This document shows positions 1 to 6,080 of a stretch of 16,192 nucleotides of DNA, in pieces. Source of the DNA: Clostridia bacterium. Lineage in GTDB: Bacteria; Bacillota; Clostridia; Oscillospirales; CAG-272. The notes under the pieces were generated by a model. That model ran no database searches. It was given only the letters and a program-made list of their open reading frames with translations, and was not told the origin of the DNA. Numbering within the stretch: the stretch's first letter is position 1; each line of letters begins with the position of its first letter. The translations under genes and the position numbers were made by a program. The stretch is taken from assembly GCA_024408015.1 (NCBI GenBank), contig JAKSVJ010000005.1:1-16192 (forward strand), written 5' to 3'.

Positions 1-2855
1 CTCTTTAGAATAACTTTACATCTCTTTATCTTGATGTGTTTGCAGAATCTAAATGCGAACGCATGACCTCCTGATAGACCATGTCTGTCATATTCAGGAT
101 ATTTATTATCTATAGTCTTAAGGCAACCAGGAACTTCGTTAGATCCTCCGAAGAGTTCTAGATACATACCATCAAATGTGATGCCGTCAATGCATTGAGT
201 TGGGCTTTGTCCACAAACAATGCTTTCACGAATTTCTTTTGTATAGCTGAATGGATATGCATCTTCAAATCTAATGTCTTTGAATGTAACTTTGTTGATT
301 TTACTTGTACGAACTACATCAATTCCTCTTGGCAATCTATTTCTAGCGCCTACGCATACGTATACAGGAGCGCTAACGTCAGCCATATCGATGCGTTCAA
401 ATATTACATTTTTAACAAGAGCACCATCAACGGTTTCAAGTGATACACCGCATCTTTGAACATTCTTAACAGTACAGTCAACAAATTTAGCATCAGTTAA
501 GCTGTAGTATGTGTCAGTTCCGAATTTGATACCACTAGCCAAAGATTGAATCATCATATCATGTACATCTATGTTGTAACAACCAACAGGGTCTGATGAT
601 TTAAAGCAAAGACCATCGTCACCTGCCATGATGCAACAACCACTAACTGTGATATCGTGACAGTCAACAGGGTCGATACCGTCTCTATTAGGTGTATTCA
701 TACAATCAAGATTAAGATTGTGAAGAGTAACGTTACCACTAGACAAAGGAACTACAGTCCAGAAGCAGCTACTCTTAAAGTTGATGTTTGATACATTGAT
801 GTGACGTGAGTATGTAATATAAACAATATCAGGTCTTGCATCATCAACTCTATTATCATTAATTGGGTCATTCATTTTGAATCTATATAGACCATTTCCA
901 TCAAGCATACCACCACCTGTTACGGTAATGTTTTTGATATCTTCGCCATATAGAAGACCTCTACCGAGCTGTCTGTGTGCACATAAGCTTGATCTTGGCT
1001 CTTTTAAAGGATATTGACTATGGTCTTGAGTTCCAATAATTGTAGCTTTAGGTGTTACAAATAGAGTTTCGTCAGAGCGTAAAGAGAGCTCGCCACGAAG
1101 GAATGTACCATCATCAATAAGAACTGTGCCACCAGTGAAAGCGGCATCATCGAGAGCTTGCTGTATCTTTGCTGTGTCGAGTGTTACGCCATCTCCTACT
1201 GCATTGTATGGAGCTTTCTTAACGTCAAATACTTTTCCGCAAGGAATGAGTCCTCTTGAGAAATCAACGCAATCATATACTTTAATTTTACCGATTAAAA
1301 TCTCGGAATTTGGAGCAGTTGTGAAACCAACATTGCTTATTGCTGTAGTATTAGTTAATTTGAAGTTTGTTGCTCTACAAGCACCGTCAACCCAAACATC
1401 AAAAGTGCCACGTTCTGTATTGAAAGATACTTTTATTAAGAATTGGTTTTTGCAAGGATAGTACATCCAGTCTGTGAGTCCAGCAAAAACTCTCTTCCAT
1501 GTTGTTCCGTCTGAAACGTAAAGGTTGTTCATATAAAGAGCAACAGAACATAGTTCTTCATCGTTATTGCCCAGAGAAATTTTGCACATATCTCTTGTAG
1601 TAGCTTTGACTTTAACTTCCACACTACCAACTCCACTTATTGAGTTGAAGTTGTATACTGTTGATGCGCACTCGTCATTCTTTGATGCAAGAGAAATTGA
1701 AGGTCTCTTTTTGAAAGGAATAGGAACATTTTTAACCAAAGCATTAGCTGTAGATTCAAAGCTAGATGGTTTTAAGCTGATACCTGTTTCGTTAACTATA
1801 TATGTTTCTGTGTTATCAAATGCCTTGATATCATCAATTTTTAGGACACCATTTTCAGAAGAGAAGCAAATTGAATCGATTTTTCCTTTTGCTTTAAGAA
1901 CAATTCCGGTATCAACACTATTAACTTTAAATGATGCAGTTTGTTCTTCTTCGTTATAGTTCAAAGAAAGCACAAGTTCTTTATTGAATGTAACTTTTGT
2001 TATATCCTTTGAACTAACATTTGTTGAAGCAGTGAGTTTACCGTTGTTAATTACAAATGAGGCAATAGTGTTCTCTTCATCATCAACGAAAGAACAAAGA
2101 GTATATGAACCTTCGCTCAAAACAGGGATAACTGTAGCTTCACAAATTACATTGTTACCGAACAATTTTCTCCTAATAGAACTATTGTTGTACATTACAC
2201 CATATGTGTTATTGTCATCGTTTTCGATTTTAATATCGCCATGTACAAGGAAAGTACCAATAGATTCTTCGCTATTGAAAACCTCATTAATATAATATGT
2301 ATAAACCTTTCTCTTATTAGCAGGAAGGTTTGATGATTGTTTTGGTACTGCTGTTAATTCTTTTGTTGTGTTATCAACAAATTTAGGCTTTGCAAGTACG
2401 AAAAAGTGGTTGCATTCACCTGTGATGCCAGGAATGTGCACTTGGTCACCGTCAGAATATTCTTTTTCGAATACTGTATATTTTAGACCACCAGAGAGTT
2501 CAATCTCCATAGATGTTTTTTCAAAATCAGAAGTGAAAGAAGGGAATGAACCTATTCTATTATCAAAACATACATAAACAATAGAGTCTTGCTCAACATA
2601 GAAATCAACTTCCTGCTTATCATCAAAACCATCAGCGAATGAGTTGAATGTCATTATATATTCAGCGTTTTCAAGCTCTGTAGGGCAGCTCTCAACAGTT
2701 TCATTTGAATTTGAATATACTTTGCATCCTTTTGAAAAATTAGGAAGTACGCTATACCATCCACTTGTATCCCAAGGAGATACAAAACGGCTCATAACAG
2801 GTTTTATTGGATATTCTGTGGTTTTTCCTGTTTCGGTATAAATTTTTCTTATCAT
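1..2855 (-). CDS. Large multidomain GH28-like (polygalacturonase-type) beta-helix protein, partial (C-terminus beyond left edge)
   Basis: I checked this minus-strand frame codon by codon: it is open from ATG at 2855 to the window edge (951 codons, no internal stop). An in-frame TAG lies four codons upstream of the ATG, so the start is well bounded. A GAGG lies about 16 nt upstream, a rather long spacing. Residues 1-175 look like a beta-sandwich accessory domain. Two concanavalin/laminin-G-like stretches follow (about 185-365 and 375-530), ending in the similar strings IDDIKAFD and IGKIKVYD. From about 538 the sequence is typical of pectin-active right-handed beta-helices: YNAVGDGVTLDTAKIQQALD, GGTVLIDDGTFL, then NRDGID (about 720-725) and AGDDGLCFKSS (about 742-752), which match the GH28 Asp motifs. 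The usual GHG and RIK motifs are not seen; ASGIKFGT and GVSLETVDG stand in their places. No signal peptide or membrane segment is visible, so a cytoplasmic location is inferred. The substrate is unknown; a pectin or rhamnogalacturonan fragment is likely. Confidence 0.85.
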   Translation of the reverse strand, partial: MIRKIYTETGKTTEYPIKPVMSRFVSPWDTSGWYSVLPNFSKGCKVYSNSNETVESCPTELENAEYIMTFNSFADGFDDKQEVDFYVEQDSIVYVCFDNRIGSFPSFTSDFEKTSMEIELSGGLKYTVFEKEYSDGDQVHIPGITGECNHFFVLAKPKFVDNTTKELTAVPKQSSNLPANKRKVYTYYINEVFNSEESIGTFLVHGDIKIENDDNNTYGVMYNNSSIRRKLFGNNVICEATVIPVLSEGSYTLCSFVDDEENTIASFVINNGKLTASTNVSSKDITKVTFNKELVLSLNYNEEEQTASFKVNSVDTGIVLKAKGKIDSICFSSENGVLKIDDIKAFDNTETYIVNETGISLKPSSFESTANALVKNVPIPFKKRPSISLASKNDECASTVYNFNSISGVGSVEVKVKATTRDMCKISLGNNDEELCSVALYMNNLYVSDGTTWKRVFAGLTDWMYYPCKNQFLIKVSFNTERGTFDVWVDGACRATNFKLTNTTAISNVGFTTAPNSEILIGKIKVYDCVDFSRGLIPCGKVFDVKKAPYNAVGDGVTLDTAKIQQALDDAAFTGGTVLIDDGTFLRGELSLRSDETLFVTPKATIIGTQDHSQYPLKEPRSSLCAHRQLGRGLLYGEDIKNITVTGGGMLDGNGLYRFKMNDPINDNRVDDARPDIVYITYSRHINVSNINFKSSCFWTVVPLSSGNVTLHNLNLDCMNTPNRDGIDPVDCHDITVSGCCIMAGDDGLCFKSSDPVGCYNIDVHDMMIQSLASGIKFGTDTYYSLTDAKFVDCTVKNVQRCGVSLETVDGALVKNVIFERIDMADVSAPVYVCVGARNRLPRGIDVVRTSKINKVTFKDIRFEDAYPFSYTKEIRESIVCGQSPTQCIDGITFDGMYLELFGGSNEVPGCLKTIDNKYPEYDRHGLSGGHAFAFRFCKHIKIKRCKVILK

Positions 2856-2933
2856 AAAATTCGGCTAATATCCTCATTGTGATTGGATAAAGCCAACCTT
2901 CTTTCTGTAAGTGTTTTATTCACACATAAATTT

Positions 2934-2953
2934 AATTCGTGCAAAAACGAATT
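2934..2953. promoter_or_regulatory. Inverted repeat, candidate operator upstream of the GH28-like gene
   Basis: AATTCG (2934-2939) and CGAATT (2948-2953) form a perfect 6-bp inverted repeat with an 8-bp gap. It lies about 80 bp upstream of the GH28-like start, in the 177-bp non-coding stretch after the esterase terminator. The spacing suits a dimeric repressor or activator. A weak promoter (TGGACT, 17 bp, TAATAT on the minus strand) lies just upstream of it. I recognise no specific regulator and no good CcpA cre match. Confidence 0.25.
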
Positions 2954-3032
2954 CATCATATATTACCACAATTGAGTTGAAAAGTCCAGCAAAAAGTGAA
3001 GCATTCATGTTTGTATGCCGAGACAGAGCAAC

Positions 3033-3059
3033 AAAAAAAGCAAGGTGGTACCTTGCTTT
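3033..3059 (-). terminator. Intrinsic terminator after the esterase gene
   Basis: On the minus strand the sequence forms AAAGCAAGGT, loop ACC, ACCTTGCTTT, a perfect 10-bp arm pair. Its distal part merges into an uninterrupted run of seven T. It begins 15 nt after the esterase stop codon. It separates the DUF6873-like/esterase unit from the GH28-like gene, which therefore needs its own promoter. Confidence 0.88.
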
Positions 3060-3073
3060 GTGTCTTTGCTTAA

Positions 3074-3904
3074 TTAAATGCTTTTCATCCATTTGATTGA
3101 ATCTTCAATCCAAGCTCTAGTTCTTGAGATGATTGGATCATCTCCTACGCCAACTGTTTCATCAGCAAGTGATAAGCCGTGAGAACCCTTAGGGTAGATG
3201 TGAAGTTCAAATGGTATTTTGTTATCAGCTAACTTTTCTGCCATCATGAGTGAGTTTTGAACAGGAACTACGTTATCTGTAGCTGTGTGCCAAATGAATG
3301 CAGGACAAGTCTTATCGTCAACCTTCTTGTCAAGACATACCATATCAAGTAGTTCTGGATCAGCATTTTCACTGTCACTCATTCCAAGAATGTTGTTAAT
3401 AGATCCTCTATGAGCTTTTTCATATGATGTAATTACAGGGTATGAGAGAATAACACCACGTGGCTTGTTGTAGCCATAAGGCATATCAATTCTATCGTAG
3501 ATGGCTTTTTCATGCCATGATGTAGCAAGAAGTCCAGCAAGGTGACCACCTGCGGAAAATCCGATTGCGTATACATATTCTGGATCTATGCAAAATTCTT
3601 CTGCATGATCTTTGATGAATTTCATTGCAAGACTAGCATCAATTAGTGGTTCCGGATATTTAGCATTTGGGTATACGCTATATGTTAAAACAAAAGTGTT
3701 AAAACCTCTAGCAAGGTAATAAAGTGCTATAGGTTCGCCCTCTCTTGATGAGCACATCCAATAAGCTCCACCTGGAATTACAAGGATGGCTTTGCGCTTT
3801 GCGTTGAATGGACGTTCTTTATCTACAGAAGCACAAAAAGATTCAAGTTTAACATTTGGACGATCTTCTCTTAAATTAAACTGTTTTGATTCAAAACCTT
3901 TCAT
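3074..3904 (-). CDS. Alpha/beta-hydrolase fold esterase (acetyl-xylan/acetyl esterase-like)
   Basis: This is a 276-residue protein with the alpha/beta-hydrolase pattern of the BD-FAE/acetyl-esterase group. It has the oxyanion-hole motif VIPGGAYW (about 42-49), the nucleophile elbow GFSAGG with Ser117, acid Asp210 in the string HTATDNVVP, and His242 in PKGSHGL. The length and complete triad fit an active enzyme. No signal peptide is visible, so it is probably cytoplasmic. Family members remove acetyl or feruloyl groups from plant cell-wall oligosaccharides, and the GH28-like gene downstream fits that role. The ATG at 3904 lies 1 nt after the TAG of the upstream gene, and its AGGAG lies inside that gene's end, so the two are translated from one mRNA. 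The exact substrate cannot be told from sequence. Confidence 0.85.
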   Translation of the reverse strand: MKGFESKQFNLREDRPNVKLESFCASVDKERPFNAKRKAILVIPGGAYWMCSSREGEPIALYYLARGFNTFVLTYSVYPNAKYPEPLIDASLAMKFIKDHAEEFCIDPEYVYAIGFSAGGHLAGLLATSWHEKAIYDRIDMPYGYNKPRGVILSYPVITSYEKAHRGSINNILGMSDSENADPELLDMVCLDKKVDDKTCPAFIWHTATDNVVPVQNSLMMAEKLADNKIPFELHIYPKGSHGLSLADETVGVGDDPIISRTRAWIEDSIKWMKSI

Positions 3905-3905
3905 A

Positions 3906-4598
3906 CTAATCTCCTAAAATGATTGCTCCACCAAAGTCGGTCAATGGTAGATCAAAAGTTTTTATTGTAATGTTATTTTTATCACAGAAAGTTTTAATAA
4001 GGCTCCATGAGCTAAGGTTTGTTGGATTTCCAAAAAAGATAAGATTGTTATCGAAATAGCAACTTGCGCCACCTACAAAACCATAGTCATAAGGATCAAG
4101 TTTTATTCCACCAGGCAAAATATGACAAACCTCATATCCAAGTTTTGAAACATTGGCTGTTATATTTTTATCAGCGGTGATTATTTTATTGTTCATAACT
4201 ATTGTCGAGCATTTTGCGTAGCCTTGCTTTAAGTCGACAATAGTTAAGTTCTTGTTCTTTGCATATTCATATGCCGCAGGAGCTAAAATGTTTGATTTGC
4301 AAAACAAATAGTTATCTATTTGAAAGAAATTCAAAGCACAATCTCCTGGATAAGTACTTGAATAATCGTGTTCTGACTCAACAAAGGGAATGTTATTCTT
4401 TGAAAGGGTATTAATTAGTTGTTGTTCTTTGCTATTAACAAATATAGTGTTGCCAATTTTACCGATTAGAATATCTGGATGACCGGAAATTGGTGAATCT
4501 CCTAAGATTGATTTTGGAATTTCCAAAACATCTATCTTTTGTCTAAGCGCTTCTTTTATTTGCGTTGGCAAAGACTCGCTAACCAAAGCTATTGGCAT
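3906..4598 (-). CDS. Hypothetical protein, DUF6873-like (predicted guanidine-modifying-enzyme/pentein fold)
   Basis: This 230-residue protein resembles a conserved but uncharacterised clostridial family that I recall as DUF6873, assigned to the guanidine-modifying-enzyme (pentein) fold. Visible hallmarks are SGHPD (38-42), YPGDCALN with Cys87, KQGYAKCS with Cys130, ITADKNI with Asp143, LPGGIKLDPYDYGFVGGASC (161-180) and a C-terminal DFGGAIIL. Penteins such as arginine deiminase use Cys/His/Asp chemistry, but I cannot say which residues, if any, are catalytic. No signal peptide or membrane segment is visible. The start is clear: AGGAGA lies 7 nt before the ATG. The gene sits directly behind the rpmB terminator and 1 nt before the esterase. 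The family assignment is from memory of the motif pattern; no specific function should be assumed. Confidence 0.75.
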   Translation of the reverse strand: MPIALVSESLPTQIKEALRQKIDVLEIPKSILGDSPISGHPDILIGKIGNTIFVNSKEQQLINTLSKNNIPFVESEHDYSSTYPGDCALNFFQIDNYLFCKSNILAPAAYEYAKNKNLTIVDLKQGYAKCSTIVMNNKIITADKNITANVSKLGYEVCHILPGGIKLDPYDYGFVGGASCYFDNNLIFFGNPTNLSSWSLIKTFCDKNNITIKTFDLPLTDFGGAIILGD

Positions 4599-4618
4599 TA
4601 TTAATCTCCTATGTATGC

Positions 4619-4642
4619 AAAATCCCCTTCATAATGAAGGGG
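4619..4642 (-). terminator. Stem-loop terminator after rpmB (weak U-tract)
   Basis: On the minus strand CCCCTTC, loop ATTAT, GAAGGGG is followed by ATTTT. The stem is strong, but the T run is short and interrupted, so partial read-through into the next gene is expected. That gene's ATG lies at 4598, leaving no room for an independent promoter. Confidence 0.65.
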
Positions 4643-4669
4643 AATGGATTTTAATATAACAGGTGCTAA

Positions 4670-4855
4670 TTAGCCTCTTTCAACCTTGCCCTCACGAAGG
4701 CAACGAGCACAAACTGTAACTGTTTTGTGTGTTCCGTCAACAACGGCGCTTACCTTTCTTATATTAGGTTTCCATGTTCTGCTTGTTTTACGGTTTGAGT
4801 GGGATACGTTGTGACCGAATGTCACGCCCTTACCGCAGTACATACATTTTGCCAT
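4670..4855 (-). CDS. rpmB: 50S ribosomal protein L28
   Basis: This complete 61-residue protein is a structural component of the large ribosomal subunit. It has the L28 core (GHNVSHSNRKTSRTWKPNI) and two CxxC pairs, Cys4/Cys7 (CMYC) and Cys49/Cys52 (CARC), so it is the zinc-binding (C+) form. AGGAGGTG lies 5 nt before the ATG, as expected for a highly expressed ribosomal protein. A good promoter and a leader of about 70 nt precede it, and a stem-loop follows the stop. It is transcribed apart from trmB upstream. Confidence 0.96.
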   Translation of the reverse strand: MAKCMYCGKGVTFGHNVSHSNRKTSRTWKPNIRKVSAVVDGTHKTVTVCARCLREGKVERG

Positions 4856-4890
4856 TTTGCACCTCCTAGTTTTAAATCTTAATATATTAA

Positions 4891-4904
4891 CAAGCTTTCG
4901 CTTG
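4891..4904 (-). promoter_or_regulatory. GNRA-tetraloop hairpin in the rpmB leader
   Basis: In the untranslated leader of rpmB, CAAGC-GAAA-GCTTG forms a 5-bp hairpin capped by a GNRA tetraloop. It ends about 35 nt before the start codon. It is followed by AT-rich single-stranded-type sequence and then the Shine-Dalgarno site. It could stabilise the mRNA or bind a ribosomal protein for feedback, but I know of no described leader family with this form. Confidence 0.35.
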
Positions 4905-4930
4905 CCTCATATCCATAATGTGCGTTGGTA

Positions 4931-4959
4931 ATTATATCATGTGTCCATAAAAAAATCAA
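4931..4959 (-). promoter_or_regulatory. Promoter for rpmB
   Basis: On the minus strand, TTGATT (4959-4954), a 17-bp spacer, then a perfect TATAAT (4936-4931) preceded by TGA, which makes an extended -10 element. The predicted transcript starts near 4924, giving a leader of about 70 nt. The -35 box overlaps a T-rich tract. Confidence 0.8.
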
Positions 4960-5016
4960 CAACTTTTTTAAAAAAATGATAAAATACCTGAAAATTATTG
5001 TGGCGCAAGAATTATC

Positions 5017-5664
5017 CTATTTTTTTCTTGCAACAAGTCTATTGATAGCAAATCCCTTTTGAGAGAAATTTTTCTCGTATTCGGTCATGATGTTTTCTTT
5101 CATGTATTCGCTATTATGAAGGTCATAACATACATCACTAAGAACATATCCAGCCATCTCAAATTCAGGAAGAGAGAAGTCAAATAAATCTCTGTTATCA
5201 GTTTTAAATTCGATTTTTCCATCGTCTTTAAGTATGAGTTTGAATTTTTCCAAAAAGTCATGATAAGTCAATCTACGTTTTGCGTGTCTAGCTTTAGGCC
5301 AAGGATCGCAGAAGTTAATGTAAATTGTATCAAATGTTTTGTTTGGGAAAATATCGTTTATTACTGCTGCATCAGAACAAATGAACTTGAGGTTTGGCAA
5401 CTCTGCAGCTTTTGCTTTTTCAGCGGCAAAGATGATAACATCCTTTACTAGTTCCATTGCCACAAAACCTTTATTAGGGTTGCGTCTTGCAATTTCAGTT
5501 GAGAAGGAACCTTTTCCACATCCAATCTCAAGGCAATATTTGTCATATTCTCCGACTTTTTCTGTTACTATATATTCAAAAGGCTCTTTTTTTGGAATGT
5601 CTGTTATTACATCAGAAGCAGCTTCAAATCTAACAGCCCCATTTTTCTTTTTTCTTACTCTCAT
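5017..5664 (-). CDS. trmB: tRNA (guanine-N7-)-methyltransferase TrmB
   Basis: The enzyme uses S-adenosylmethionine to form m7G46 in the variable loop of tRNAs. The 215-residue sequence has the Rossmann motif LEIGCGKGSFSTEIA, the family signature FCDPWPKARHAKRRL, the later FKTDNRDLFDFS and the terminal TEYEKNF...G-x-AINRL pattern. The frame also opens at a GTG (5673), but that codon abuts the GAGG of the Shine-Dalgarno site. ATG at 5664 has AGAGGG at 8 nt spacing and gives the usual MRxRKK N-terminus, so I chose it. It is divergent from the HPr-like gene. No convincing terminator follows before the rpmB promoter. Confidence 0.95.
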   Translation of the reverse strand: MRVRKKKNGAVRFEAASDVITDIPKKEPFEYIVTEKVGEYDKYCLEIGCGKGSFSTEIARRNPNKGFVAMELVKDVIIFAAEKAKAAELPNLKFICSDAAVINDIFPNKTFDTIYINFCDPWPKARHAKRRLTYHDFLEKFKLILKDDGKIEFKTDNRDLFDFSLPEFEMAGYVLSDVCYDLHNSEYMKENIMTEYEKNFSQKGFAINRLVARKK

Positions 5665-5686
5665 TAGTTTCACCCTCTTTGGTAGT

Positions 5687-5715
5687 ATTTTACCACATTA
5701 GAATTTTTTTCGCAA
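5687..5715 (-). promoter_or_regulatory. Candidate promoter for trmB
   Basis: On the minus strand TTGCGA (5715-5710), a 17-bp spacer, and TAAAAT (5692-5687). The transcript would start near 5680, leaving only a short leader that still contains the Shine-Dalgarno site. A short imperfect palindrome (TGGTA/TACCA) overlaps the -10 region. Confidence 0.5.
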
Positions 5716-5741
5716 TCTTTTTGTTTTAGAGCCAACTCTAG

Positions 5742-5769
5742 TTGACATTTATATAATAAAATGTATAAT
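5742..5769 (+). promoter_or_regulatory. Promoter for the HPr-like gene
   Basis: Consensus TTGACA (5742-5747), a 16-bp spacer and consensus TATAAT (5764-5769). This predicts strong constitutive expression of the small downstream gene, with a leader of about 25 nt holding GGAGGG 8 nt before the ATG. Confidence 0.85.
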
Positions 5770-5801
5770 ATATGTAGTTTAAAGAGCGGAGGGAAACCAA
5801 A

Positions 5802-6032
5802 ATGAAAACAACAACAATAAAATTATCTTCAATTGAAGCTGTACGTGATTTTGTTGATATCGTTCGTAAATATGAATGTGACATTGACCTTTCAAGTGGT
5901 AGATATCTTGTTGACGCAAAGTCTATTATGGGTATCTTCAGCTTAGATTTGATGAATCCAATCAAATTGACTGTTCACAGTGACGATTGCGAAGGCATAT
6001 TTGACGAAATTAAAGCTTACATAGTTGAATAA
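5802..6032 (+). CDS. HPr-like protein lacking the active-site histidine
   Basis: This 76-residue protein matches the HPr (PTS phosphocarrier) fold in length and in its central motif DAKSIMGIFSLDL (38-50), where Ser41 aligns with the regulatory Ser-46 of HPr. The segment that should carry GxHARPA around His-15 reads SSIEAVRDFVDIV instead. The only histidine in the protein is His59, outside that loop. It therefore cannot accept phosphate from enzyme I at the usual site. A regulatory role like that of Crh (the Bacillus HPr paralogue without His-15) is possible, via HPr kinase acting on Ser41; this is inference. It has its own consensus promoter, a strong Shine-Dalgarno site and its own terminator, so it is probably abundant. 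Confidence 0.85.
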   Translation: MKTTTIKLSSIEAVRDFVDIVRKYECDIDLSSGRYLVDAKSIMGIFSLDLMNPIKLTVHSDDCEGIFDEIKAYIVE

Positions 6033-6039
6033 TTATCTT

Positions 6040-6069
6040 TGCCGCCGGTTTTTTCCGACGGCACTTTTT
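6040..6069 (+). terminator. Intrinsic terminator after the HPr-like gene
   Basis: TGCCGCCGG (6040-6048), loop of six T, CCGACGGCA (6055-6063), one C/A mismatch in a 9-bp GC-rich stem, then CTTTTT. It lies 8 nt after the stop codon. The mtaB start is 11 nt beyond its T-tract, so mtaB appears to depend on read-through or on an unseen upstream promoter. Confidence 0.85.
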
Positions 6070-6080
6070 GGGTATATTGC

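Noticed and set aside
195..2841. Several plus-strand open frames of 65-130 codons in the left region
   Set aside because: They are antisense to a continuous 951-codon minus-strand gene with clear GH28-like motifs, lack ribosome binding sites and have low-complexity, non-family-like products.
2934..2960. Catabolite-responsive (cre) element before the GH28-like gene
   Set aside because: Best alignment to the CcpA consensus has at least three mismatches in the conserved positions.
4887..4916. Nine-codon minus-strand mini-ORF (MDMRQAKAC) in the rpmB leader, a possible leader peptide
   Set aside because: It has no Shine-Dalgarno site, starts only a few bases after the predicted transcript start and no attenuator follows it; the GNRA hairpin explains the sequence as well.
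5005..5031. Inverted repeat GCAAGAA/TTCTTGC around the trmB stop as a terminator
   Set aside because: The loop is long (13 nt) and no T-tract follows directly on the minus strand; too weak to list.
6039..6080. Upstream TTG start for mtaB giving 14 extra residues
   Set aside because: The extra codons are the terminator stem-loop of the HPr-like gene; MtaB homologues start close to the ATG at 6081.
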